A stretch of 36,657 bases of DNA, taken from positions 1 to 36,657 of IMG/VR virus record IMGVR_UViG_3300030385_001022; one strand, 5' to 3'. The number at the start of each line of letters is the position of its first letter. The first letter of the stretch is position 1. The notes under the pieces are model-generated. The model was given only the letters and a program-made list of their open reading frames with translations. It was not told where the DNA came from and made no database searches. The position numbers were made by a program, and so were the translations under genes. This document shows, piece after piece, positions 28,945 to 36,657 of the stretch. Origin of the DNA: a virus.

Positions 28945-29301
28945 ATGATGCTCTCTAAAAACTTTTCTAGACAAGAGTTTAAGTGTCAGTGTGGGTCTTG
29001 TGATTATGACACTGTTGACGCTGAACTTATCAATGTCTTGCAATCGTTAAGAGAGCACTTTGATAAGCCTGTTAAAATAACTTCGGGCAATAGATGTACA
29101 TTACACAATGCTAGTATAGGTGGCTCGTTACATTCTTATCACATAAGAGGCAGGGCAGCAGACATACAAGTAAGCGGAGTATCTGCAATCGCAGTACAGG
29201 GATACTTAACATCAATTTACGCTGATAAATTTGGTATTGGTAGTTACGCCTCATTTACTCACATTGATACAAGAACAAAGGCGGGTAGATGGAATGGATA
29301 A
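28945..29301 (+). CDS. Endolysin, peptidase M15A type
   Basis: 118 residues. The motif SYHIRGRAADI, with His66 and Asp73, and the FTHID motif with His106, are the three zinc ligands and surrounding pattern of M15A D-Ala-D-Ala or L-Ala-D-Glu peptidases ('S.H..G.AaDi...H.D'). A NFSRQEFKCQCG N-terminus and TSGNRCTLHN are also typical of the family. No signal peptide, so a holin is needed. It cleaves peptidoglycan cross-links at lysis. The start has two ATGs; the ribosome site is weak and translation may be coupled. Confidence 0.92.
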   Translation: MMLSKNFSRQEFKCQCGSCDYDTVDAELINVLQSLREHFDKPVKITSGNRCTLHNASIGGSLHSYHIRGRAADIQVSGVSAIAVQGYLTSIYADKFGIGSYASFTHIDTRTKAGRWNG

Positions 29302-29611
29302 ACTAGATAAGGCGGGATCGTTTAAATTCCCTGAAATCACTGAGGGTTTAGATAAATTACTAACAGCACAAGAAGAAACAAGAAAAGAAACTGTGGTCAC
29401 AAATAATCTATTATGCGCTCTTTGTGATTTAAAAGACGCTCAGCAAGATAGTGACGATAAGTTTAGAAAGGCATGGCAGAACGCAAAGACAAATGACACC
29501 CGTGTATCATTATGGGTACTTATACTAGCTAATGCTGCCTTGTATCTTGATGTAATAAAGATAAACAGTAATGGCACTTTTGTTAACGCAATAATTAGCT
29601 TGTTTAATTAG
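29294..29611 (+). CDS. Lysis-cassette protein with C-terminal membrane segment
   Basis: Start at ATG 29294 overlaps the endolysin end by eight bases. 105 residues, the first ~60 a coiled-coil-like helix (LDKLLTAQEETRKETVVTNN), two cysteines (LLCALCDLKD), and one hydrophobic segment, VSLWVLILANAALYLDVI (about 71-88). This N-in tail-anchored topology could suit a spanin subunit or holin partner, but it is not decisive. Confidence 0.7.
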   Translation: MDKLDKAGSFKFPEITEGLDKLLTAQEETRKETVVTNNLLCALCDLKDAQQDSDDKFRKAWQNAKTNDTRVSLWVLILANAALYLDVIKINSNGTFVNAIISLFN

Positions 29612-29620
29612 GAGTTTATT

Positions 29621-29998
29621 ATGGGTATATGGAATAGTTTGTTCGGCAGCGATAAAATTATTGATGCTGGAATTAATGGTATTGACCAAATGGTTTTTAC
29701 GGACGAGGAAAAATCATCTGCAAAGATGAGGTTTTTAAAGCTATACGAACCCTTTAAGTTAGCTCAGAGATATATAGCCATGACATTTTGCCCTGCCTAT
29801 ATTTTTATGTGGATAGTTACAGGGTTATTGGAAGTTGCAAATATATTTATAATTACTTTTAGTGACAAATCATTAAACACCGATGTTATGTATAAATTAT
29901 TGTCTGGTGATATAGCTATGATGGTGATGCTAATACTGGGGTTTTATTTTGGTGGTGGAGCTATTGAAGGTGTAGTCAAAAGATTTGGTAAAAAATGA
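29621..29998 (+). CDS. Holin, 3TM type
   Basis: AGGAG upstream. 125 residues. An amphipathic N-part (SLFGSDKIIDAGINGIDQMV; FTDEEKSSAKMRFLKLYEPF), then RYIAMTFCPAYIFMWIVTGL, LEVANIFIITF and AMMVMLILGFYFGGGAIEGV as the membrane segments, and a Lys-rich end. This is the pattern of the 3TM holin family seen with Gram-negative phages. It would open the inner membrane for the endolysin. Confidence 0.82.
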   Translation: MGIWNSLFGSDKIIDAGINGIDQMVFTDEEKSSAKMRFLKLYEPFKLAQRYIAMTFCPAYIFMWIVTGLLEVANIFIITFSDKSLNTDVMYKLLSGDIAMMVMLILGFYFGGGAIEGVVKRFGKK

Positions 29999-30237
29999 TA
30001 GTAGAAATATTTTTTGTAGTAGCTATATTTTCGTTTCTGGTGTTTTTATTCTGCGTATTAATCAAGGTCGTAATTGACCTTTTTTACATTATAGCGTTAT
30101 ATTATTTAGAAGTTAAAATTTGCAGTAAGTTAAAGCACCCTGAATTGTTTTATAGCGACAATGATTTTCTGTTGCAAATAAAAGCAAGTAGACACAAGTC
30201 AAAGCGCAAATATATAACTAGTTTATACATAAGCTGA
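29995..30237 (+). CDS. Membrane protein, 80 aa, lysis cassette
   Basis: ATG overlaps the holin stop as ATGA. The first ~40 residues are strongly hydrophobic (IVEIFFVVAIFSFLVFLFCV, IDLFYIIALYYLEV), then a basic, soluble tail (KASRHKSKRKYITSLYIS). Probably an inner-membrane protein working with the holin (spanin-like or antiholin). Not assigned to a family. Confidence 0.68.
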   Translation: MIVEIFFVVAIFSFLVFLFCVLIKVVIDLFYIIALYYLEVKICSKLKHPELFYSDNDFLLQIKASRHKSKRKYITSLYIS

Positions 30238-30250
30238 ACGTGATATGATA
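30238..30250 (+). promoter_or_regulatory. Candidate late promoter motif
   Basis: ACGTGATATGATA, an extended -10 (TGA then TATGAT). It differs by one base from the element at 7553-7565. A weak -35, TTTATA, lies 16 bases upstream of the -10. It precedes the gene at 30279. Confidence 0.45.
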
Positions 30251-30278
30251 GATGTAATGTAAATAATAAGGTTGAATG

Positions 30279-30635
30279 ATGTCTTGTGATATTTTGGTAT
30301 GTAATAAGGCGGGAGTATCAGGCGAGATATCAGGAATATCTGACTCTAAATTAAACTATACACACAATGAAACTTTTGCAGCTTGGCGCTCTAAGTTTCC
30401 GAATAATGATGTAAGCGAATATCATAGAAACTTTTCACTTATAAAGATATCAGATAAGACAAGTGAAGAATTATCATATCTGACAGGTCATACATTTATT
30501 GATAATGATATTGTTAATAGATGGTATTTTGTTTTACCTTCTTCATCAACAGATGAGTGGAAAGTTTTGTTCTTGACGGGCGAGATAAGTAAGACATTTG
30601 CAGAAGTTTTAATTTTCATTAGAGAAAGAAGTTAA
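30279..30635 (+). CDS. Hypothetical 118-aa protein
   Basis: AAGG seven bases upstream favours the second of two adjacent ATGs (30279). The protein starts MSCDILVCNKAGVSGEISGI, then LNYTHNETFAAWRSKFPNND and a beta-rich end (WYFVLPSSSTDEWKVLFLTG). No signal peptide. It overlaps the next gene (TAATG) and lies before decoration-type proteins, so it may be structural or an assembly factor. Confidence 0.65.
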   Translation: MSCDILVCNKAGVSGEISGISDSKLNYTHNETFAAWRSKFPNNDVSEYHRNFSLIKISDKTSEELSYLTGHTFIDNDIVNRWYFVLPSSSTDEWKVLFLTGEISKTFAEVLIFIRERS

Positions 30636-31855
30636 TGGCAACTAAAATATTAGTCAAAGTATACACCGACGGCACAGGTGACTACACAAATCTAAGGGCG
30701 GCGGTTATTGCCGAAGCTGTCGATCTAGTTTCTATAGACTCTTACATAGTTTTTGAGTTAAAAGGGGATTTAAGAAATACAGACCCTTATGTCGATCTTG
30801 GTTCTTACACGACTGACGCGACTAGAAATATAATAATAAGGCCTATCTCAGCAGATAAGACTACGGGTGTAGCGGGTGGTACGGGAACAGTTTATGGAAC
30901 AAATACATACCTTATAGTTGCTCGTAATGAATTTGTTAAAATGATAGATTTGGAGGTCGATGGATGGACATCTTCGCCCCACTCAGCTAGTAACCTCTCT
31001 ATTGAAAATCTTTTAGTACACGACGGCACAATAGCAGCTCCGGGCATAGCTAGTGCAGTAAATATTATAGCTTACAATGTAGGTAATAATTGTTTTAACG
31101 GCACTGATTGTACTAACGTTACATCTGTAAGCAAAACCAACACACAAGTTTTATTTAGAAACAATGGCGTACTATTAAAAACTATAGGCCTTACAAATAA
31201 TTCTGCCGGAAATACATACTTCAACACAACAGACAACGCAAATAATAATAATGCATCAGGTGATGGTAGCGCCCCTGGCGCATCAACATATACTGTCTCC
31301 CAATCTGATTTTGTTGACTATGCAAATAATAATTTTAATATATCATCTTCATCGTCTTTATTTTCTTTAAGTATTGGCGCAAACTTAACTCCTGTAGCCA
31401 CAGGGGTAACTATAACAGCAACAGAAAGCTACACTGATTTTTCTGAAAGTATAGGTGTTGACGTAGTACCAGCAACAAATGCATCAAGCGTGATTACAGA
31501 AAGTTACGCTGACTTTTCTGAATTAATAAATACAGCGGTTGCCGCTAATGTCCAGATATCAACGCTTATAACTGAGTCTTATGATTCATTTACAGAGGGC
31601 GTAGTGGCTAATATAGCTGTTGATATAGCATCAGCAATTACAGAGTCACACGAAGATTTCAGCGAAACAATTTCAGTATCAGTGAGTAAGGATATTGCGC
31701 TAGCAGTAACAGAAAGTTATGAGTATTTCACGGAGTCAATAACAGCATCATTCCCGATAATTATAACTGTAAATCCTAAAAATATCGCACAAGTGAAAAG
31801 AAAAAACAATAGTGTTATAATTAAACGTAAATCAAACATAGTAAGGGTAAGATAA
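30635..31855 (+). CDS. Virion protein: beta-rich N-terminus and TESY repeats
   Basis: 406 residues. N-terminal ~240 residues begin KVYTDGTGDYTNLRAAVIAE, a pattern of right-handed beta-helix virion proteins, with Asn/Gly/Thr-rich turns. From Thr263 come five repeats of about 23-25 residues with consensus TESYxDFSExIxxxV, starting at residues 263, 288, 313, 336 and 359. A basic tail ends the protein (KRKNNSVIIKRKSNIVRVR). Probably a decoration or fibre-like surface protein. It is the first of two overlapping structural genes before terminase. Confidence 0.75.
   Translation: MATKILVKVYTDGTGDYTNLRAAVIAEAVDLVSIDSYIVFELKGDLRNTDPYVDLGSYTTDATRNIIIRPISADKTTGVAGGTGTVYGTNTYLIVARNEFVKMIDLEVDGWTSSPHSASNLSIENLLVHDGTIAAPGIASAVNIIAYNVGNNCFNGTDCTNVTSVSKTNTQVLFRNNGVLLKTIGLTNNSAGNTYFNTTDNANNNNASGDGSAPGASTYTVSQSDFVDYANNNFNISSSSSLFSLSIGANLTPVATGVTITATESYTDFSESIGVDVVPATNASSVITESYADFSELINTAVAANVQISTLITESYDSFTEGVVANIAVDIASAITESHEDFSETISVSVSKDIALAVTESYEYFTESITASFPIIITVNPKNIAQVKRKNNSVIIKRKSNIVRVR
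31421..31771 (+). repeat. Five tandem TESY-type protein repeats
   Basis: Encodes five diverged copies of TESYxDFSExI, spaced 25, 25, 23 and 23 residues. The DNA is diverged, so this is old duplication rather than a recent slippage array. Confidence 0.85.
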
Positions 31856-32253
31856 TGCCACAAAGATCAATACCAGAATGTAACGCAGCACTAGACGCGA
31901 GGAACGCCTTGCTAAATGGCGGCAGCGTAGAAATTAGAACCGGAGCTCCAGGCGATATAGATAGCGCTCCAACAGGTACGGTACAGGTAACATTTACATT
32001 ACCAAGCACAGCATTTGGTGCAGCTTCTAATCGAATATCAACAGCCAACGCGGTAACAGCAGTAACAGCTTCAAACCTTAACGCTGGAGCAACTGTTCAT
32101 TATGTCGCTAAAGACTCAGGCGGCAACGCTAGACGAAACGGTACAGCAGGAACAGCCAGCGCTAATATGATACTAAATACACTAACTTGGTCATCGGGTG
32201 ATGATGTTTCAATCACTTCATGGTCAAATTCAGAGTTAAAAGGTTCAAACTAA
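31855..32253 (+). CDS. Structural protein, ARNALL family-like, 132 aa
   Basis: ATG overlaps the previous stop (TAATG). It starts MPQRSIPECNAALDARNALL then NGGSVEIRTGAPGDIDSAPT, and continues beta-rich with TLTWSSGDDVSITSW near the end. The 'ARNAL.....G..lEIrtG..P' pattern is one I recall from phage tail and decoration proteins. Probably a trimeric beta-sandwich decoration protein working with the preceding gene. Confidence 0.72.
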   Translation: MPQRSIPECNAALDARNALLNGGSVEIRTGAPGDIDSAPTGTVQVTFTLPSTAFGAASNRISTANAVTAVTASNLNAGATVHYVAKDSGGNARRNGTAGTASANMILNTLTWSSGDDVSITSWSNSELKGSN

Positions 32254-32309
32254 TAAAAATAAACTCTTTATAAATCAAAGACGAATTCATACTTTGCCAC
32301 CGTAGATAT

Positions 32310-32334
32310 AAAGCATCTTAACCGATGCTTTTTT
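32310..32334 (+). terminator. Terminator before terminase operon
   Basis: AAAGCATC (32310-32317) and GATGCTTT (32324-32331) form a perfect 8-bp stem with loop TTAACC, then T residues. It ends the lysis/decoration operon. Confidence 0.88.
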
Positions 32335-32335
32335 A

Positions 32336-32344
32336 TGGTATAAT
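32336..32344 (+). promoter_or_regulatory. Extended -10 promoter for terminase-portal operon
   Basis: TGG directly followed by consensus TATAAT (32339-32344), immediately after the terminator T run and 30 bases before TerS. No strong -35; TTAACC in the terminator loop lies 15 bases upstream. The terminator-plus-extended -10 layout matches that at 275-311. Confidence 0.6.
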
Positions 32345-32374
32345 GTAAATAAAATAAGGGCTAAATAAGGGCTT

Positions 32375-32836
32375 ATGGCTAACTCAAAAACAACACTAAA
32401 GAAAGGCGATAACCTACCAAGCAGGGGTAAGTCAAAAAAAAATATCGTATTAGAGGCGTTAAAGGCTAAAGGGGTGCTGGGGTTAAGGTCTAACTCAACA
32501 AATGATAGTGCAGAATCTGCTTTTTTTGGTGAGATAGTAAACGTTGCGTTAAGTCCAGATGACAGCAATAGGGGTATGTGTTTAAAATTACTTGCAGATA
32601 AAGGCTGGGCGAGCATAAAGCCATCAAGCGAAAAGGTTGTATTTCCATTCACTAAAGACGCACCCCCACACGTTCAAGCATCTCAGGTTATGGACGCAGT
32701 ATCTCAAGGGTTAATACCTCCAGACATAGGCAATACTTTTGTACAATCCATAAAGGCCATGATAGATATAGAAGAATATACAAACCTAAAAGAAAGAATA
32801 GAGAGATTAGAGGCGCTACTTAATGGCGAGTCTTAA
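32375..32836 (+). CDS. Terminase small subunit (putative)
   Basis: 153 residues directly before and overlapping TerL by 14 bases. The N-terminal half is basic (ANSKTTLKKGDNLPSRGKSK) with short helices (IVLEALKAKGVLGLRSNS), the C-terminal part ends in a coiled coil (YTNLKERIERLEALLNGES). This fits small terminases, which bind pac DNA as rings and hand it to TerL. No clear HTH is visible. The call is by position and layout. Confidence 0.72.
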   Translation: MANSKTTLKKGDNLPSRGKSKKNIVLEALKAKGVLGLRSNSTNDSAESAFFGEIVNVALSPDDSNRGMCLKLLADKGWASIKPSSEKVVFPFTKDAPPHVQASQVMDAVSQGLIPPDIGNTFVQSIKAMIDIEEYTNLKERIERLEALLNGES

Positions 32837-34514
32837 ACATAGGCTTTCTATACTTGAACCTCAAATACTATCCCAAGCTGGACAGTTAGAAAAGTCAGTG
32901 TATGGAATTGTTGACCGGGTTGATAAAGTGGGTGACAAGCTTGTACCTAATTTTATACGTAGGTGGAAAGGCACGATAGGTGATATGACTCCTACCGATG
33001 AAGAGCCAACAATAATGCTTATTGAAAAGCTTGAGCCAATGATACTCAAGCATAAAAAATACAAGTGTATGTTTGGAGGTCGTGGCGGTACTAAGTCAAG
33101 AATGGCTCAAGACGTAACGGCAGGAGAGGTTAACTCTCAAGGCTCAAAGGTATTTGTTTTACGAGAAAGAATGAAAGCGTTGAAAGAATCTATTTATGCC
33201 GGTATAGAGAAAAGCATTAAGGATTTGAACTTAGCTGGATTTAGAAGTATCCCGTCTCATTGGGAGATAAGGCATAAAACAGGTGGTAAATTTGTTTTCG
33301 GTGGCATGCAAAATATTATTGATATGAAAGGCGCATCTAATTATAAAATATTTTTAACAGAAGAAGCTGCAAAAACAAAGCAAATGACAATCGATACACT
33401 TGGACCTACTTTGCGTGATACTCCAGGTGCAGAGCTTTGGTATTTATGGAACCCTGAAAGCTCACAAGACCCAATGAGCAAAGAATTTATTATCCCATAC
33501 CAAGCTGATTTAGATAAGTTTGGATGTTATGAAGATGAGCATCACCTAATAGTTAGAGTTAGTTATCTCGACAATCCCTGGTTCATGTGGGATGAGTCAC
33601 TAACACAAGAATTAGCAAAAGATAAAAACAAAGTTAAGCGAGGGATTATGTCTAAGGCTAGATTTTCATGGATATGGGATGGGAAATTTAACGACGATAT
33701 CGATACATCAGTCGTTAAAGAAGACCACTTTGCTGCATGTATTGACGCTCACATTAAATTAGGTATAGAGCCATTAGGTGCTAAAGTTGCAGCTTGTGAT
33801 CCCTCTGATGTTGGTAATGACCCTTGCGGTTATGCAGCAAGAACAGGAATAACATTCCAAGACATTGACGAAATAGAAGCAGAGAACGGCAATAGAAAAA
33901 TGGATGAGTCTTGCAAAAGAGCAATCTTGTTTGGTGCTGATTCGTTTGGTTATGATGCTGACGGACTTGGCGCAACACTCAGAGATAATGTCGATAAGTG
34001 CTTTAAGGGTAAGGCTACACAAATATATGCCTACAAGGGTTCAACAGAAATACATGATCCTATGGCAATATTTAAAAGTGAGACAGCAATGCTCACAAAC
34101 AGACAAGACACCCAATTAAAAAATAAAGATGTATTAAAAAACAAGAAGGCACAAAATATAATTAACGTGGCTGAAATGATATTCAGAACATATGAAGCTG
34201 TTGTTGAGGGTAAGTATCACGATCCTGACACACTGATAAGCTTTGCCACTTATAACCCAAAAACAAAAATAGGCATACGCCCTGAAATGATGGAGAAGCT
34301 TAAAGCTGAGGCATGTAAAACGCCAATCAAGCCAGGGCCTACAATACAATTTTATACTAAAGATGAGTTAAGGAAAGGTATTCAAATGCCTGACGGCTCA
34401 AGAATTAAGATACCTTCGCCCAACCTTTGGGACGCTGTTGTGACAAGCCTTGATAAAGCTAGTATAATCGAAATGATAAACGATACCGAAATTAATTTTG
34501 CATCACTTTACTAA
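32823..34514 (+). CDS. terL: Terminase large subunit
   Basis: 563 residues. Walker A is GGRGGTKS, residues 85-92 (Lys91); Walker B is YKIFLTEEA, with Glu180-Glu181; the motor domain ends with coupling segment LWYLWNPESSQDP. The nuclease starts with Asp326 (ACDPSDVGND), followed by FGADSFGYDADGLG (Asp378/Asp380) and an Asp in LWDAVVTSLD. This is the PBSX/Terminase_3-like order. It packages DNA by headful cutting. AGAGG precedes the ATG. Confidence 0.95.
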   Translation: MASLKHRLSILEPQILSQAGQLEKSVYGIVDRVDKVGDKLVPNFIRRWKGTIGDMTPTDEEPTIMLIEKLEPMILKHKKYKCMFGGRGGTKSRMAQDVTAGEVNSQGSKVFVLRERMKALKESIYAGIEKSIKDLNLAGFRSIPSHWEIRHKTGGKFVFGGMQNIIDMKGASNYKIFLTEEAAKTKQMTIDTLGPTLRDTPGAELWYLWNPESSQDPMSKEFIIPYQADLDKFGCYEDEHHLIVRVSYLDNPWFMWDESLTQELAKDKNKVKRGIMSKARFSWIWDGKFNDDIDTSVVKEDHFAACIDAHIKLGIEPLGAKVAACDPSDVGNDPCGYAARTGITFQDIDEIEAENGNRKMDESCKRAILFGADSFGYDADGLGATLRDNVDKCFKGKATQIYAYKGSTEIHDPMAIFKSETAMLTNRQDTQLKNKDVLKNKKAQNIINVAEMIFRTYEAVVEGKYHDPDTLISFATYNPKTKIGIRPEMMEKLKAEACKTPIKPGPTIQFYTKDELRKGIQMPDGSRIKIPSPNLWDAVVTSLDKASIIEMINDTEINFASLY

Positions 34515-34525
34515 AGGGTTTGACG

Positions 34526-36622
34526 ATGGCAGACGATAAAGAAAATAAAGAGCATTTAAGCTGGTTGAATCAATTAAGTAATTTCCAAAAATCAGACTTA
34601 GACCAGCGCGAACAAGCTAGAGAGTCAGACAGATTTTTACTTGATAAAGATGGTCAGTGGGATGACGCAACAATTAGACAGCTAGATTCGCAGCAACGCC
34701 CAAGATATACCTTTGACCAAGTAACACCAGTTATTGAAAATATCATGGCCGATATTGAAGATATGGAGTTTGGCTCAAGCGTCAAGCCTTCAGGTGGTGA
34801 TGCAACAAAAGAATTAGCTAAAACATATGAAGGCATGATAAGAAGTATCGAGGCAGATTCCAACGCAACATCCATTTATCGAAGCGCATGCCGAAGGTTA
34901 ATTCGCCGAGGCTTTGACGCATGGATAGTTAAAGCTAAGTTTAAAGATGAATGGAGTTTTGACCAAAGCTTGGTTGTTGAGGCTATACCAAACGCAATTA
35001 ATAGAGTTTGGACCTCAAACACAGCATCATCACCTGATAGTTCAGATAGCGATGTGGCTTATGTTCTGACCTCAGTTTCACCAGAAGAATATAAAAGTCA
35101 ATTCCCTAAAGGCTCAGCAATTAGCATTGGAGATTCAGATTTAAGTACAAACTTAGACCAGTATTCACCTACAGTGATTGTGTTTGGTGAAAAGTATTAC
35201 AAAAAAGAAACTACTCGCGAGGTTTGTCAGCTATCAAACGGTGAGATAGTAGAGAAAAACGAAAACTTTAAAAAGGTTGTTGATGAATACGCAGAGCAAG
35301 GAATAGTACCTGTTCGTGAAAAGAAAGTTCGCGACTTTAAAATATATCACAGGTTCTTTGATGGTGGCGGCATGCTATCCAAAGAAAGAGAAACAGTATT
35401 TAGAACATTAAATGTTGTAACTGTTTATGGTAATCATGAACTGCTTGGTGAATCATCAAAGATTACTTATTCCGGCATAACTTTAAAGATGATGGATTAT
35501 CAGCGAGTGTTCAACTCAGGTAAATCAAGAGAGATCGAAGAGGGCGCACTGGCTCCGCGTAAAAAACTTGTTATGACTAAGCGTATGGCAAAAGGCAATG
35601 AGGCTCAAATATCAGCGCTCAATGTTAGTGCTGACCCCGTACTATTTGTTACACCTGATTCTGAATGGACTGCCGGTGTTCAGGAGATAGGAGGTGCACA
35701 AGTAAATCCTAATTTAGCAAACTTGGCTAATGATATGGCTATTGGTATGCAAACAACTGGAGGCACAAACAATGCTATGAACGGTCAGTATGCGGGAAGA
35801 ATGTCTGAAGATGCTTTGCGTATGCAGATTGATAGAGGAACAGGAGCAACCCGTAAGTGGGTCAACTCTTTAGTTCACGGCATAAAAAGAACGTGTGAAA
35901 TATTAGTGCAAGCAATTCCTTCAACTTACGATACCAAGCAACAATTTATGATCCTTGGTGCCGATGGCGCTGAAGAAATGGTTATGCTAAACGATGAAAC
36001 TTACGATAAACAAACGGGTGAAATGGTAAGGGTTAACACATTGAACAAAGGCCAATACAAAGTATTCTGTGATGCAGGCCCAGCATTTGCCAACAAGATG
36101 GAGGCAGGACTATCTGCAATGTTAAACTATGCGGCAATTGATCCGTCTATCGTTCAAACTGGCGGTGATTTAATGCTCAAGAGTATCGATGCTCCACTAA
36201 TGGACGAAATGGCAGCACGTAAGCGAGCGCAGATATTGCAAGCAGGAATGATACCTCAAGACCAAATGACAAATGAAGAAATGGCAGCAGCACAAGAAGC
36301 AGCACAACAGCCACAACAAGAAGATCCTGTTGTTATGATTGAACGAATGAAAGAAGAAAATATCAAGCTTGCAAGAGAAAATGATGCTGTTAAAAATCAG
36401 ATTGAAGTTGCTAAGATGCAAGAAAGTTCAAACATGAGCACGCAAAAACTTCAAAGTGACATATTGGTTAGCGCTAGAACAATCGAACAAAACCAAGAAA
36501 AGATTGACAACGAGGCAAAAGATAAGTTTATGAAAAACGCTATCGCTATCGCCGAGCTAGAATTTAAAACTCAACAGGAGCAGAACGCCAACATACAATC
36601 TAACTTACAGATAACTCAATGA
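34526..36622 (+). CDS. Portal protein, P22-type
   Basis: ATG 34526 after AAAGGG; an in-frame TTG at 34520 is less likely. 698 residues, close to P22 portal (725). The N-terminus has LLDKDGQWDDATIRQLDSQQ then RPRYTFDQVTPVIENIMADI, typical of the P22 portal family. The C-terminus (from about 600) is a Gln/Met/Ala-rich helix (EEMAAAQEAAQQPQQE) like the portal barrel. It forms the dodecameric vertex for packaging and tail attachment. Its last codons are repeated at the window start. Confidence 0.95.
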   Translation: MADDKENKEHLSWLNQLSNFQKSDLDQREQARESDRFLLDKDGQWDDATIRQLDSQQRPRYTFDQVTPVIENIMADIEDMEFGSSVKPSGGDATKELAKTYEGMIRSIEADSNATSIYRSACRRLIRRGFDAWIVKAKFKDEWSFDQSLVVEAIPNAINRVWTSNTASSPDSSDSDVAYVLTSVSPEEYKSQFPKGSAISIGDSDLSTNLDQYSPTVIVFGEKYYKKETTREVCQLSNGEIVEKNENFKKVVDEYAEQGIVPVREKKVRDFKIYHRFFDGGGMLSKERETVFRTLNVVTVYGNHELLGESSKITYSGITLKMMDYQRVFNSGKSREIEEGALAPRKKLVMTKRMAKGNEAQISALNVSADPVLFVTPDSEWTAGVQEIGGAQVNPNLANLANDMAIGMQTTGGTNNAMNGQYAGRMSEDALRMQIDRGTGATRKWVNSLVHGIKRTCEILVQAIPSTYDTKQQFMILGADGAEEMVMLNDETYDKQTGEMVRVNTLNKGQYKVFCDAGPAFANKMEAGLSAMLNYAAIDPSIVQTGGDLMLKSIDAPLMDEMAARKRAQILQAGMIPQDQMTNEEMAAAQEAAQQPQQEDPVVMIERMKEENIKLARENDAVKNQIEVAKMQESSNMSTQKLQSDILVSARTIEQNQEKIDNEAKDKFMKNAIAIAELEFKTQQEQNANIQSNLQITQ

Positions 36623-36657
36623 CCGAAAAACTAGTGGTCATTAAAGGCTATAAGTTA
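36533..36657. repeat. Terminal direct repeat, right copy (circular overlap)
   Basis: Same 125 bases as 1-125 with one difference (G at 36610 versus T at 78). The circle closes here; unique length is 36532 bases if one copy is removed. Confidence 0.95.
36619..36657 (+). CDS. Partial 5' end of the 60-aa post-portal protein
   Basis: The first 13 codons of the small gene that is complete at 87-269, starting within the portal TGA. It is cut by the window edge and is a duplicate created by the circular overlap. Confidence 0.85.
   Translation, partial: MTEKLVVIKGYKL

Noticed and set aside
31421-31771. CRISPR-like or DNA tandem repeat
   Set aside because: Repetition is at protein level only; the DNA units are diverged and there are no spacers.
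33774-34022. Two overlapping minus-strand frames inside terL
   Set aside because: Both lie over the conserved nuclease domain of terL and lack start signals.

Overview
This window is a complete genome, opened as a circle, of a tailed phage with a P22/Sf6-type short-tail virion. The first 125 bases recur at the end (36533-36657) with one mismatch, so the unique genome is about 36.53 kb and the assembly was cut inside the portal gene. The sequence is AT-rich. The head-binding tailspike, Erf-type annealing protein, NinB-like protein, S74-type end on an ejection protein and 3TM-type holin point to a gammaproteobacterial host, probably marine (Alteromonadales or Vibrio-like); the host is an inference. 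I see no integrase, excisionase, parA/parB, tRNA, CRISPR array, transposase or reverse transcriptase. One short Cro/CI-like regulator is present, so lifestyle is unresolved.

Layout. (1) Packaging and virion, plus strand, 32.3-36.6 kb joining 0-13.8 kb: small and large terminase, portal, a four-gene accessory cassette fenced by two terminators (343-1677), scaffold, P22/Sf6-like coat, gp4-like tail adaptor, gp10-like stabilisation protein, small tail proteins, three ejection proteins and tailspike. (2) A minus-strand operon, 18.8 to 13.8 kb, holds about 18 small genes, including NinB-like, RuvC-like and HNH-like recombination proteins, a winged-helix protein and a tiny P-loop protein. (3) A plus-strand replication block, 18.9-22.2 kb: GIY-YIG-like protein, initiator/helicase loader, DnaB helicase. 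(4) A minus-strand operon, 23.8 to 22.2 kb, headed by an XRE regulator. (5) A plus-strand recombination and small-protein operon, 23.95-28.9 kb (Erf, coiled-coil protein, SSB). (6) Lysis, 28.9-30.2 kb (M15 endolysin, membrane proteins, 3TM-type holin), then decoration/fibre-like proteins (30.3-32.3 kb) leading back to terminase.

Control. Two divergent promoter regions (about 18.85 and 23.85 kb) organise the early half. The first is almost symmetrical: one palindromic TTGACATGTCAA supplies the -35 of both promoters. Structural-side operons are separated by strong hairpin terminators, several with a TTAA-type loop, and two of these run straight into an extended -10 promoter. Two small genes look broken by one base each: an in-frame TGA at 18345-18347 and a one-base deletion in an A run at 23281-23285. 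The most promising uncharacterised unit is the portal-scaffold cassette (a conserved-looking phage protein, a two-helix membrane protein, a lipoprotein and a Phd/YefM-like protein), a good candidate for a superinfection-exclusion or host-interaction moron.
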